From Streptomyces albicerus (GTDB lineage Bacteria > Actinomycetota > Actinomycetes > Streptomycetales > Streptomycetaceae), in the NCBI RefSeq assembly GCF_008905045.1, contig NZ_VWMY01000010.1, positions 43,411 through 107,410 on the forward strand: a stretch of 64,000 bases of DNA. The letters run 5' to 3'. Position 1 is the stretch's first letter; each line of letters opens with the position of its first letter. A model generated the notes under the pieces. The model was not told the DNA's origin and made no database searches. It saw only the letters and a program-made list of their open reading frames with translations. Below, piece by piece: positions 9,171-17,107 of the stretch. Made by a program: the position numbers and the translations under genes.

Positions 9171-9833
9171 GTGCACGAAGAAGGAAAAATCACTGTATTT
9201 CTTCTCGACGACCACGAGGTCGTACGCCGCGGCGTCCACGAGTTGCTCTCGATGGAGGAGGGCATCGAGGTGGTCGGCGAGGCCGGTACGGCGGCCGACG
9301 CGATGGTGCGGATTCCGGCCACGCGCCCGGACGTGGCCGTCCTCGACGTACGCCTGCCGGACGGCAGCGGAGTGGAGGTCTGCCGTGAGATCCGCTCCCG
9401 GGACGAGAGCGTCAAGTGCCTCATGCTGACCTCCTACGCGGACGACGAGGCCCTCTTCGACGCGATCATGGCAGGTGCCTCGGGCTATGTCCTGAAGGCC
9501 ATCCGCGGCGACGAACTGCTCGCGGCGATCCGCGACGTCGCCGCCGGCAAGTCGCTGCTCGACCCGGAGGCGACCGCCCGCGTCCTGGAGCGGCTGCGCG
9601 ACGGAGGCGGCCCCAAGGGCGACACCAGACTCGCGAGCCTCACCGACCAGGAGCGCAGGATCCTCGACCTGATCGGCGAGGGGCTCACCAATCGCGCGAT
9701 CGGCGAGCGGCTCCATCTCGCCGAGAAGACGATCAAGAATTACGTCTCCAGTCTGCTGTCCAAACTCGGCATGGAGCGGCGTGCGCAGGCCGCCGCCTAT
9801 GTGGCCCGGATACAGGCGGAGAAGCGGCGCTGA
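9171..9833 (+). CDS. DosR/DevR-like NarL-family response regulator (orphan)
   Basis: 220-residue two-component response regulator. The receiver domain (3-120) has the acidic pocket LLDDHE, the phosphoacceptor Asp in [10 protein letters not shown] near residue 58, and Lys in [10 protein letters not shown] near 108. The LuxR-type DNA-binding domain (about 155-215) has the recognition segment [20 protein letters not shown], which closely matches my memory of M. tuberculosis DosR, including the Lys-Asn that contact DNA. No histidine kinase is adjacent, so it is an orphan. The start GTG at 9171 is the best available but has no close ribosome-binding site. Its 3' end is tandemly duplicated (9810-9876), and DosR-like palindromes lie just downstream. 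Confidence 0.9.
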   Translation: MHEEGKITVFLLDDHEVVRRGVHELLSMEEGIEVVGEAGTAADAMVRIPATRPDVAVLDVRLPDGSGVEVCREIRSRDESVKCLMLTSYADDEALFDAIMAGASGYVLKAIRGDELLAAIRDVAAGKSLLDPEATARVLERLRDGGGPKGDTRLASLTDQERRILDLIGEGLTNRAIGERLHLAEKTIKNYVSSLLSKLGMERRAQAAAYVARIQAEKRR

Positions 9834-9876
9834 GTGTACGGAGAAGCGGTGCTGAGTGTACGGAGAAGCGGTGCTG
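9810..9876. repeat. 22-bp tandem repeat spanning the response-regulator stop codon
   Basis: The unit GAGTGTACGGAGAAGCGGTG+CT occurs at 9832-9853 and 9854-9875. The sequence before 9832, which is the coding end, is a partial and slightly diverged third copy. Every copy keeps the TGA in the same place, so the extra copies add only 3' untranslated sequence. Confidence 0.85.
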
Positions 9877-9883
9877 AGTTTTT

Positions 9884-9903
9884 CGGGTACTACGTAGTGC
9901 CCG
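9884..9903. promoter_or_regulatory. Palindromic operator candidate 1 (DosR-like)
   Basis: CGGGTACTACGTAGTGCCCG is a 20-bp inverted repeat with one mismatched pair. Together with ACTACGTAG at 9931-9939 and the better-fitting box at 9950 it makes three related palindromes in 85 bases between a DosR-family regulator and the next gene. Binding is inferred, not shown. Confidence 0.5.
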
Positions 9904-9949
9904 TTCAGGACTGCGCAGCGCCCCCTCACGACTACGTAGAGGCCGTTTG

Positions 9950-9967
9950 TTCGGGACTTACGTCCCG
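9950..9967. promoter_or_regulatory. DosR/DevR-like box upstream of the PPOX gene
   Basis: TTCGGGACTTACGTCCCG has perfect CGGGAC/GTCCCG arms and agrees closely with the DosR box TTSGGGACTWWAGTCCSAA. Its centre lies about 68 bases before the ATG at 10027, which is a suitable distance for an activator site. Confidence 0.6.
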
Positions 9968-9974
9968 TCGTGAG

Positions 9975-9994
9975 AGGGCCGGGCGGCCCTTTTT
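9975..9994 (+). terminator. Terminator-like hairpin after the response regulator
   Basis: AGGGCC-GGGC-GGCCCT followed by TTTT is a short GC stem with a U tract, the form of an intrinsic terminator. The core GGGCCGGGCGGCCC also resembles the OsdR operator form I remember (GGGCCGATCGGCCC), so a dual role is possible. Confidence 0.5.
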
Positions 9995-10026
9995 CCGGCT
10001 CCCCGCGGTGCCGCACATTGGGTGGC

Positions 10027-10449
10027 ATGCCGACCGACGAACAGCTCGCCGCCGGACTTCTCGGCCGCGTCGAGTACGGCCGGGTGGCGGCCAGCATGCG
10101 CGCGCTGCCGTTCCTGGCCGCGGCCCGCCACATCGTCGTGGACGGCCGCGTCCTGCTGCGGATGCACAAGGGGTACGGCCATCACCAGGCATGCACGGGA
10201 AGCGTCGTCGCGTACGGCGCGGACAACCTGAACTCCGCCCGCACGGCAGAGGGCCAGTGGTCCGTCCAGGTCGTCGGATTGTGCGAGGCCGTCGAGCCCA
10301 CCGCCGCCCAGCTCGAACGCTTCGGCCCCGCCCCGCACCTCGTGGACGGCGTGCCCTTCGAGCCCGTGTACCTGGGGATCGCGCCGGAGTTCGTCACTGT
10401 GCACTCCATGGGCGATCGCCTGCAGCGGTGGTCCGAGCACTGTCCGTGA
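10027..10449 (+). CDS. Pyridoxamine 5'-phosphate oxidase-fold (PPOX) protein
   Basis: 140-residue small protein of the FMN-binding split-barrel (PPOX) class. Visible features are the N-terminal GRVAASMRALPFLAAARHIV strand-helix region, a beta-rich middle, and the SVQVVGLCEAVEPTAAQLERFG segment typical of the family's later strands. The true reaction is unknown; PPOX members use FMN, F420 or haem. GGGTGG precedes the ATG at good distance. It follows a DosR-like regulator and DosR-like boxes. A PPOX-like protein (Rv0080) is part of the mycobacterial DosR regulon, which supports a redox or hypoxia role by analogy only. Confidence 0.75.
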   Translation: MPTDEQLAAGLLGRVEYGRVAASMRALPFLAAARHIVVDGRVLLRMHKGYGHHQACTGSVVAYGADNLNSARTAEGQWSVQVVGLCEAVEPTAAQLERFGPAPHLVDGVPFEPVYLGIAPEFVTVHSMGDRLQRWSEHCP

Positions 10450-10494
10450 CAAGCGCGAGGTCAAGGGCCTCTCCGGTGCCCTAACATCTGGCGC

Positions 10495-11520
10495 GTGCCG
10501 CGCTCATCTGTTTCGCCCGCTGTCTCCCCCGCACCCCCTCTGGGCGCCCTGTTGCGGCGGTACGCCGCCGGGGTCCCGCTGGCCTGCGAACCCGTCGACC
10601 AAGGGCTGCTCAACCGCGGCTACCGGCTCGCCACCACCGAGGGCCGGTACTTCCTCAAGCACCATTTCGATCCCGAGACCGCCGACCCGGCCGCGATCGC
10701 CCGCCAGCACCGCGCGACCCAGCGCCTCGCCGACCTCGGCGTCCCGGTGGCCCCGCCGCTGACCGGCACCGACGGCCGCACGGTCGCCGTCATCGGCGGC
10801 CACGCGTACGCGCTGCACCCCTGGATCGACGGACGTCACCGCAGCGGCGCCCAGCTCACCACGGAGCAGTGCCGACGCCTCGGGGCGCTCCTGGGCGTCG
10901 TACACGCGTCCCTGGAGCGGGTGATGCCCCCGCGGCAGTCCGAGGAACGGGCGGAGAGCGCCGACCCCGCCGACACCTTCGCCCTCATCGACGACCTGCT
11001 CGCCCAGGTACGCCGCCACCGGCCGGCCGACGCCTTCGACGAACTGGCCCGCCACCGCCTCCTGGAACGCCGCGCCCTCCTGGAGCAGCACGCGGACCGG
11101 CGACCCCCGCAGGGCGGCTCGGTGGGCTGGGTGCACGGGGACTTCCACCCCTTCAACGTGCTCTACAGCGGAGACGCCCCCGCCGCGATCGTCGACTGGG
11201 ACCGGCTCGGCGTCCAGCCGCAGGCCGAGGAGGCGGTGCGCGCCGCGGTGATCTTCTTCGTACGTCCCGCCGGCCCGCTCGATCTGCCGAAAGTACGGGC
11301 CTACGCGCGCGCGTACCGGCGCTCCGCGCGGGCCACCCCGTCCGAGCTGTCCGCCGCCGTGCACCGCGTGTGGTGGGAACGGCTCAACGACTTCTGGATA
11401 CTGCGCTGGCACTACGAGCGCGGGGACACCCGCGCCGACCCGCAGTTCCCCGCGACCTCCGCGCTGGCGGTCTGGTGGACGCGGGAGTACGACGCGGTGT
11501 GCGAGGCGTTCGTGGGATGA
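10495..11520 (+). CDS. APH-family phosphotransferase
   Basis: 341-residue kinase-like phosphotransferase (aminoglycoside phosphotransferase/choline kinase fold). The catalytic loop is VHGDFHPFNVLY near residues 211-222, with the catalytic Asp and Asn, and the metal-binding Asp is in AAIVDWDRLGVQP near 230. The nucleotide-binding lysine lies in GRYFLKHHFD near 57. The substrate is unknown; small alcohols, homoserine-like compounds or amino sugars are all compatible, and nothing points to antibiotic resistance. GTG start. It ends in a convergent arrangement with the Ser/Thr kinase gene, separated by a strong hairpin. Confidence 0.85.
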   Translation: MPRSSVSPAVSPAPPLGALLRRYAAGVPLACEPVDQGLLNRGYRLATTEGRYFLKHHFDPETADPAAIARQHRATQRLADLGVPVAPPLTGTDGRTVAVIGGHAYALHPWIDGRHRSGAQLTTEQCRRLGALLGVVHASLERVMPPRQSEERAESADPADTFALIDDLLAQVRRHRPADAFDELARHRLLERRALLEQHADRRPPQGGSVGWVHGDFHPFNVLYSGDAPAAIVDWDRLGVQPQAEEAVRAAVIFFVRPAGPLDLPKVRAYARAYRRSARATPSELSAAVHRVWWERLNDFWILRWHYERGDTRADPQFPATSALAVWWTREYDAVCEAFVG

Positions 11521-11548
11521 CGCTCAGTCGTGGGACTCGTGAAACGGC

Positions 11549-11594
11549 ACGCGCGCGTGGAGCCCGTTTTCGGATTCCACGCGCGCGTGGGGTG
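11549..11594. terminator. Bidirectional terminator hairpin between convergent genes
   Basis: The arm CACGCGCGCGTGGA at about 11551 pairs with TCCACGCGCGCGTG at about 11576 across a short AT-richer loop. Each arm is also internally self-complementary. It lies between the phosphotransferase and the kinase, which converge here. Confidence 0.7.
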
Positions 11595-11615
11595 CTCGTG
11601 AACGAAGGGTCCGGG

Positions 11616-13172
11616 TCAGGCGCCGTCCGCCGGGCCCGTGGCACCGCCGTTGCCGCCGCCCGTGCCCGTCGGAGTCGGCTCCTCGTCCGTCGGAGTCGGC
11701 TCCTCGTCCGACGGCTCCGGGCTGCTCGGCGTCGTGTCCGACGGCTCGCCCGTGGGCTCGGTCGGTGTGGGCGATGGCGTGTAGCTCGGCGATGGTGTGT
11801 ACGAAGGCGTGTAGTCCGGGTCGGTGCCCGTGTCGGTTTCCTCCTCCGTGGCCTCGTCCGTCGCCTCGTCGGTCGCGCTCTCGCTCGGCGTCGTCTCCTT
11901 CTCGGTCTGCGAGGTGGTCGGCGACTGCGTCGTACCGCCCCCGCCGCCGTTGCCGTCGCCGCTCTGCAGCGCCAGCGCGACGCCCGCCGCGATCGCGACC
12001 ACCGCGAGTACCGCGAGGATCCACAGCTTGCTGCGGCCGCTGCCCCGGTTGCCGTGTCCCTCGAAGCCCCCGTCGTCGCCGCCTCCGCCGCGGTTCGGCG
12101 GCAGGATCGGTGAGGGGATCTGGGTGGTGCCCGGCTCGCCGGGGTGCGGCAGCCCGGCCGCGCCCGCGAGGCCCATCGCCGGGGTGTTCACGCCCTCGTG
12201 CATCTCCACGGGGCCGGTGTTCCAGGTGCCGGTGTGGCCGCCCTGGTCGTACAGCATCTGCAGCCCGTACTGGACCAGCCCGCGCATCTCCTCCGCGGTC
12301 TGGAACCGGTCGTCCGGCTCCTTCGCGAGCGAGCGCATGACCAGGCCGTCCAGCTCCGGCGGCGCCACGTCCGAGACCTCGGACGGGGGCACCGGGATGT
12401 CCTGGACGTGCTGGTAGACCACCGACAGCGGGGTCTCACCGGTGAACGGCGGCCGCAGCGCGAGGAGTTCGTAGAGCAGACAGCCAGTGGCGTACAGGTC
12501 GCTGCGGTGGTCGACCGCCTTGCCGAGCGCCTGCTCGGGCGAGAGGTACTGGGGCGTGCCCATGACCATGCCGGTCTGAGTCATCGTCGACTGGGCGCCG
12601 TGCAGGGCGCGCGCGATGCCGAAGTCCATCACCTTCACCGCACCGGTGTTGGTGATGATCACGTTCGCGGGCTTGATGTCGCGGTGCACGATGCCGTGCT
12701 GGTGCGAATAAGCAAGCGCTTCCAGCACTCCGGAGACGATGATCAGCGCCTGTTCGGGCCCGGGGGCCTCGGCGTTGAGCAGCAGGTCGCGGATCGTGCG
12801 GCCCTCGACGAGCTCCATCACGATGTACGGGACGTTCTGGTGGCCGATCACGTCCTCGCCGGAGTCGTAGACCGCCACCACCGCGTGGTGGTTGAGGCCG
12901 GCCACCGACTGGGCCTCGCGCGTGAAACGGGCCTTGGAAACGGGGTCCTCGGCCAGGTCCGAGCGGAGCAGCTTGACCGCGACCGTCCGTCCCAGACGGA
13001 CGTCCTCGGCGGCGAACACCTCGGCCATGCCGCCCTTGCCGAGTCTGTGGGTGAGCCGATACCGGCCGTCCCCGACCAGCCCGCCGTTACCCCACATGTC
13101 CGGCGCATCTGACATACCGCCGCCAGTCGCCTCGGGGTCGGACGGGCCCTGAGCGCGCTGCTGCTGTGCCAT
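11616..13172 (-). CDS. Membrane Ser/Thr protein kinase, no PASTA domain
   Basis: 518-residue eukaryotic-type kinase. The kinase domain (about 38-300) is intact: glycine loop LGKGGMAEVF, ATP lysine in VAVKLLR, catalytic HRDIKPANV, DFGIAR, and SPEQAL in the activation segment. A proline-rich juxtamembrane stretch leads to one membrane helix near 385-405 (WILAVLAVVAIAAGVALAL). The outer part (about 410-518) is Ser/Thr/Glu/Pro rich with repeated SYTPSPT-like units and no recognisable sensor fold, so it may bind or span the cell wall. It is divergent from a second kinase, with 344 bases between them. An ATG 19 codons later (MSDAPDMWGN) is a possible alternative start. Confidence 0.88.
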   Translation of the reverse strand: MAQQQRAQGPSDPEATGGGMSDAPDMWGNGGLVGDGRYRLTHRLGKGGMAEVFAAEDVRLGRTVAVKLLRSDLAEDPVSKARFTREAQSVAGLNHHAVVAVYDSGEDVIGHQNVPYIVMELVEGRTIRDLLLNAEAPGPEQALIIVSGVLEALAYSHQHGIVHRDIKPANVIITNTGAVKVMDFGIARALHGAQSTMTQTGMVMGTPQYLSPEQALGKAVDHRSDLYATGCLLYELLALRPPFTGETPLSVVYQHVQDIPVPPSEVSDVAPPELDGLVMRSLAKEPDDRFQTAEEMRGLVQYGLQMLYDQGGHTGTWNTGPVEMHEGVNTPAMGLAGAAGLPHPGEPGTTQIPSPILPPNRGGGGDDGGFEGHGNRGSGRSKLWILAVLAVVAIAAGVALALQSGDGNGGGGGTTQSPTTSQTEKETTPSESATDEATDEATEEETDTGTDPDYTPSYTPSPSYTPSPTPTEPTGEPSDTTPSSPEPSDEEPTPTDEEPTPTGTGGGNGGATGPADGA

Positions 13173-13516
13173 CAGTCCTCGCCGTCGTTTTCTGTCCGCA
13201 CTGTCGGAGTACGCGCGGTGGTTGTTACGGTCTCCGTCGGGCCACGCTACAGCCTCCGAGTGAGAGGCCGACCCGAGATGGACCGGCCATCAAACCCGTA
13301 GCCGGTCCGCGGGTGCAAATTCTGTGTACCGGCCGTACGGCACCTGTAACGCTTCCGCGACTCTTCTTTCGCGTACGGTCACGGATCGGGCACCGAGCTT
13401 GACGTGTCAGTGCCCTCCGGCAGACTTGGCCGGGAATAACACTTGGATCACCACCGCGGGGGCCACATCAGCAGCTTCCGCCCACGCGTGGCGCATGCCG
13501 ATGGGGGACGCAGAAC
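13173..13516. other. Divergent intergenic region between two Ser/Thr kinase genes
   Basis: 344 bases holding the two outward promoters. The only notable segments are an A+T-richer patch near 13310-13345 and GTACGGTCACGGATCGG near 13374. I recognise no operator. Confidence 0.5.
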
Positions 13517-15160
13517 ATGAGCCAGGACGGCGCACAGAGCCGGTACGCAGGGCGTTCGGTCGCTGGCGGACGCTACCAGCTGCGCGACTTGCTCGGCGAA
13601 GGCGGCATGGCCTCGGTGCACCTCGCGTACGACTCGGTGCTCGACCGACAGGTCGCGATCAAGACACTGCACACCGACCTCGGGCGTGAGCAGGCCTTCC
13701 GTGAGCGCTTCCGCCGCGAGGCCCAGTCGGTGGCCAAGCTCACGCACACGAACATCGTCTCGGTCTTCGACACCGGCGAGGACGATCTCGACGGAGTGAC
13801 GACTCCGTACATCGTCATGGAATACGTCGAGGGCCGCCCGCTCGGCTCGGTCCTCGACCAGGACGTCGCGCAGTACGGCGCCATGCCCGCCGACAAGGCC
13901 CTGAAGATCACCGCCGACGTGCTGGCGGCGCTGGAGATCAGCCACGAGATGGGCCTGGTCCACCGCGACATCAAGCCGGGCAACGTGATGATGACGAAGC
14001 GGAACGTCGTCAAGGTGATGGACTTCGGCATCGCCCGCGCCATCCAGTCCGGCGTCACGTCGATGACCCAGACCGGCATGGTCGTCGGCACCCCGCAGTA
14101 CCTCTCCCCGGAGCAGGCACTCGGCCGGGGCGTGGACGCCCGCTCGGACCTTTACTCGGTCGGCATCATGCTGTTCCAACTGGTCACCGGGCGGCTGCCG
14201 TTCGAGGCCGACTCCCCGCTGGCGATCGCGTACGCGCACGTCCAGGAGGAGCCCGTCGCACCCTCCTCGATCAACCGCTCGCTGCCGCCGGCCGTGGACG
14301 CTCTGGTCCTCCGCGCGCTGAAGAAGAACCCGAACGAGCGTTTCCTGAACGCCGAGTCGATGCGCGACGAGTGTCTGCGTGTGGCCCAGTCCTTCCAGGC
14401 GGCGCCGCCGAGCATCGTGCCGGGCGCGCGGACGTCGAGCGGCGCCGGCGTCGGCTCCGCGGTGTTCCCGCCGGTCGACCAGGCGGCCCAGATGCCGCAG
14501 GGGAACGTGCAGACGCCGTACCAGCCGGGTCCCTACGGCCCGCCGACCCCGACGCCCGGACCCACGCCCGCCCCGTCGTACGGCTATCCGCAGCAGGGCG
14601 GCTACCCGACACCGCCCCAGACCGCCGCATACGCCCCGCAGCAGGGCTACTCGACCCCGGCGCCGTACACGATCTCCCCGCAGCCCTCGACGCCCGCCTC
14701 CGGGGGTGGCGGCCGCAAGAGCAACATGCCGGTGATCGTGGGTTCGATCGTCGTCGCGCTCGCCGCCATCGGCGGGCTGATCGCCGCGCTGACGCTGAGC
14801 GGCGGGGACAGCGACAAGGAAGCGGGCGGCGACAGCAGCCCCAGCGCGTCGGCGTCCGAGGTGGCCGGGCACAAGGGGCCGGACACCACGAAGAAGATCG
14901 AGAAGACGGAGTGCACGGAGCCCGACGAGTCGTACAACGACGCCGACAAGATCAAGGTCCCTGACTTCAAGTTCAAGAACATCGACTCCGTGAAGGCGTG
15001 CTTCCAGGCGGCGGGCTGGCAGTACGAACTCAAGGACGTCAACGAGAACGCCTACGGCGAAGGCACCGTCATGACCCAGATCCCCGAGGCGGAGACGGAC
15101 GTCGACCCCAAGGACATGCCCAAGATCCAGCTGTATGTCTCGTCGGGCAACCCCGCCTGA
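13517..15160 (+). CDS. Membrane Ser/Thr protein kinase with one C-terminal PASTA-like domain
   Basis: 547-residue kinase. The kinase core (about 15-280) has LGEGGMASVH, VAIKTLH, HRDIKPGNVM, DFGIAR and SPEQAL. A Pro/Gln/Tyr-rich linker (about 300-395) precedes one membrane helix (about 405-430, MPVIVGSIVVALAAIGGLIAA). The outer part ends with one PASTA-like unit (about 480-547: KVPDFKFKNIDSVKACFQAAGW...GTVMTQIPEAE), the fold that senses peptidoglycan fragments in PknB-type kinases. Start ATG at 13517, with GGGGGAC about 7 bases before it. It diverges from the kinase at 11616 and ends at a strong terminator. Confidence 0.88.
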   Translation: MSQDGAQSRYAGRSVAGGRYQLRDLLGEGGMASVHLAYDSVLDRQVAIKTLHTDLGREQAFRERFRREAQSVAKLTHTNIVSVFDTGEDDLDGVTTPYIVMEYVEGRPLGSVLDQDVAQYGAMPADKALKITADVLAALEISHEMGLVHRDIKPGNVMMTKRNVVKVMDFGIARAIQSGVTSMTQTGMVVGTPQYLSPEQALGRGVDARSDLYSVGIMLFQLVTGRLPFEADSPLAIAYAHVQEEPVAPSSINRSLPPAVDALVLRALKKNPNERFLNAESMRDECLRVAQSFQAAPPSIVPGARTSSGAGVGSAVFPPVDQAAQMPQGNVQTPYQPGPYGPPTPTPGPTPAPSYGYPQQGGYPTPPQTAAYAPQQGYSTPAPYTISPQPSTPASGGGGRKSNMPVIVGSIVVALAAIGGLIAALTLSGGDSDKEAGGDSSPSASASEVAGHKGPDTTKKIEKTECTEPDESYNDADKIKVPDFKFKNIDSVKACFQAAGWQYELKDVNENAYGEGTVMTQIPEAETDVDPKDMPKIQLYVSSGNPA

Positions 15161-15180
15161 CCTCTGGTCCCTCGGTCACG

Positions 15181-15215
15181 CGAAGGGGCCCGGCATCTCT
15201 GCCGGGCCCCTTTCG
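15181..15215. terminator. Rho-independent terminator
   Basis: Near-perfect stem AAGGGGCCCGGCA/TGCCGGGCCCCTTT with a TCTC loop and T or A residues on both sides. It can serve the rightward kinase gene and the leftward bpa gene. Confidence 0.85.
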
Positions 15216-15237
15216 TCTGCGCTCTGTTCGGAGTTGT

Positions 15238-15284
15238 GTACGGATCGGAGTTACAGATACGGATCGGGGTTACAGGTACGGGCC
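15238..15284. repeat. 19-bp tandem repeat spanning the bpa stop codon
   Basis: Read on the minus strand, CGTACCTGTAACCCCGATC is followed by CGTATCTGTAACTCCGATC and then CGTAC. The first copy encodes the final Tyr-Leu and stop of Bpa. The second copy preserves the TAA in the untranslated tail. Confidence 0.8.
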
Positions 15285-15812
15285 GCCCGAGCGGCCTCCC
15301 GCCCGCGGATCGGCCTCGTCCTCGCCGCCGCCCACCCCCGGAGGGAGCGCCCTGCGCATCTGCTCCAGCTGGGCACGGGCCGCCATCTGCTGGGCGAACA
15401 GGGTCGTCTGGATCCCGTGGAAGAGGCCCTCCAGCCAGCCCACCAACTGGGCCTGCGCGATCCGCAGTTCGGCGTCGGAGGGGACGCCGTCGTCCGTGAA
15501 CGGCAGGGAGAGCCGCTCCAGCTCCTCGACAAGATCGGGAGCAAGACCGTCCTCCAGCTCCTTGACCGAGCTGGCGTGGATTTCCTTGAGCCGGACCCGG
15601 CTCGCCTCGTCCAGGGGCGCCGCGCGCACCTCCTCCAGCAGCTGTTTGATCATGCTCCCGATGCGCATGACCTTGGCGGGCTGCTCCACCATCTCCGTCA
15701 CCGGGACCTCACGGGAGTCCTCGTCTCCTCCGCCGCCCAGAGCCATTCCGTCCTGGCCGACAACCAGGATCTGGGGGTTCTCCGGCGACCTTTCGTTCCT
15801 CGGCATCTCCAT
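15270..15812 (-). CDS. bpa: Bacterial proteasome activator Bpa (PafE-like)
   Basis: 180-residue homologue of the ATP-independent 20S proteasome activator. Its ring of four-helix bundles docks on the proteasome with the C terminus. The conserved core MVEQPAKVMRIGSMIKQLLEEVR (about 37-59) and the helix pair LVGWLEGLFHGIQTTLFAQQMAARAQLEQMRR (about 120-150) are clear. The protein ends Gly-Gly-Pro-Tyr-Leu, equivalent to the HbYX-type GQYL tail of the mycobacterial protein. Start: the ATG at 15812 (MEMPRNERSP); the ATG two codons later is also possible. Neighbours do not include proteasome genes. The stop region is tandemly duplicated. Confidence 0.88.
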   Translation of the reverse strand: MEMPRNERSPENPQILVVGQDGMALGGGGDEDSREVPVTEMVEQPAKVMRIGSMIKQLLEEVRAAPLDEASRVRLKEIHASSVKELEDGLAPDLVEELERLSLPFTDDGVPSDAELRIAQAQLVGWLEGLFHGIQTTLFAQQMAARAQLEQMRRALPPGVGGGEDEADPRAGGRSGGPYL

Positions 15813-15898
15813 GCCGCCATTCTCTCGCACCCGCACACCTCATCACCCTGGTGCCCCCTCGCGGGGCTGATCCACCATGTACGTACTGGCCTTTCACG

Positions 15899-16474
15899 TC
15901 AGGCGGACGGTGCCGGCGGCTCCGGGGGCTCCGTGGCCGCCGCCTCCGCGAGCCGCAGCAGTCTGGCCTCGCAGTGGTCGAGCCAGCGGATCTCGGCCTC
16001 CGCGCGGAAGATGAGGTGCTCCAGGACGAGCAGCCGGGCCACCTCGTCGCGGTGCGCGGGCACCTCCGCGAGCGCCCGGGCCCGCAGCCGGGTGTACGTG
16101 TGCATCGCCTCCGACAGATACCGCCGCTGCGCCTCCACGATCGCCCGTACATCGGCTCCGGGCGCCCCGACCGCCATGGCCAGCTTGATCGCCAGCTCGT
16201 CGCGCGGCAGGTTCGTGCGCTCCACGGGACGCGCGAACCAGGCCCGCAGCTCGGCCCGGCCCGCGTCCGTCAACGCGTACAGCACGTGCCCGGCCTCGTC
16301 CACACCCTGCTGTACGACCAGGCCGTCCCGTTCCAGCCGGCCGAGCGTCGTGTACACCTGGCCGATGTTCAGCGGCCAGGTGGAGCCCGTGCGCGTCTCG
16401 AACTCGGTGCGCAGCCGCGCGCCGTAGCGGGGGCCGCGCTCCAGGAGCGCCAGCAGACCGTGGCGTATCGACAT
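15899..16474 (-). CDS. PadR family transcriptional regulator
   Basis: 191-residue regulator. The N-terminal winged helix (1-85) shows the PadR pattern RHGLLALLERGPRYGARLRTEFE, then NIGQVYTTLGRLERDGLV and LYALTDAGRAELRAWF. A C-terminal helical dimerisation domain (about 95-175, PadR C / Vir type) follows. The ATG at 16474 has no Shine-Dalgarno; TAGAGAT sits about 7 bases upstream, consistent with a leaderless transcript. It diverges from the membrane-anchored protein gene at 16630, its most likely target besides itself. Confidence 0.85.
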   Translation of the reverse strand: MSIRHGLLALLERGPRYGARLRTEFETRTGSTWPLNIGQVYTTLGRLERDGLVVQQGVDEAGHVLYALTDAGRAELRAWFARPVERTNLPRDELAIKLAMAVGAPGADVRAIVEAQRRYLSEAMHTYTRLRARALAEVPAHRDEVARLLVLEHLIFRAEAEIRWLDHCEARLLRLAEAAATEPPEPPAPSA

Positions 16475-16629
16475 AATCGGTATCTCTACCCCGTGCACCT
16501 GTGTGCGCCAAGGACGTCACTGAGGGTGACCCTTTCGGCGAGCGGGAGATCGAGATGCCGGTGCGGGTGCCCCGTGTGAGTCTGGTGCCGTTGATCTTGA
16601 CTCCTCCGCACCGGGAGGGGGTCACCGAC

Positions 16630-17076
16630 GTGGCTCCATGGTTCCGCCCCCTGCACGTGGCAGGCCTGCTGCTGATCCTGTTGGCGGGCCCGGCCCACAC
16701 GTCGTACGCCACCCCGTATGCCCCTTCGTACGAGCCCGTGCCCGGCGAGTCCCGAGCCGGCAGCCGGGCCGGGGAGGGGCGCGAACGGCCGGGGCGCGAG
16801 GCGAGGCCGACCGAGGAGGACATCGCGGCGGGTCGTCACCCGGACAGCCCAGAGAGCCCCGGCCTCCCGGACCGCTCGGAAGCCGCCGTCGCCCCCGAGC
16901 CGCCCCGGAGCAGCGCGCCGGAGCCCTTCCCGCCCGCCGGGGACGAGCAGGCCTCCACCCGCTCCGTACACAGCTCGGAACCCGTATTCCGCGTCCTGCC
17001 CCTCGGCAGCGGACTGGTCCTCATCGGCCTGGGCCTCGGCCTCGCGTTCGTCGCGCTGCGTGTACGGCGGGGCTGA
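16630..17076 (+). CDS. Membrane-anchored proline-rich protein of unknown function
   Basis: 148 residues, family not recognised. An N-terminal hydrophobic signal or anchor (about 7-22, HVAGLLLILLAGPAHTS) is followed by a Pro/Glu/Arg-rich hydrophilic middle, and a second hydrophobic segment near the C terminus (about 123-142, LGSGLVLIGLGLGLAFVAL) ends in RVRRG. This is the layout of a surface protein with a C-terminal anchor, but there is no clear LAxTG-type sorting motif. GTG start chosen because GGGAGGGGG lies about 8 bases upstream; the frame is open further left. It lies opposite a PadR gene. Confidence 0.6.
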   Translation: MAPWFRPLHVAGLLLILLAGPAHTSYATPYAPSYEPVPGESRAGSRAGEGRERPGREARPTEEDIAAGRHPDSPESPGLPDRSEAAVAPEPPRSSAPEPFPPAGDEQASTRSVHSSEPVFRVLPLGSGLVLIGLGLGLAFVALRVRRG

Positions 17077-17107
17077 GGCGAGGCCGGGACTCCAGGAAGG
17101 CCGAGGG

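Noticed and set aside
10495..11520. Aminoglycoside resistance gene
   Set aside because: The APH fold is shared by many small-molecule kinases, and neither context nor diagnostic residues indicate antibiotic modification.
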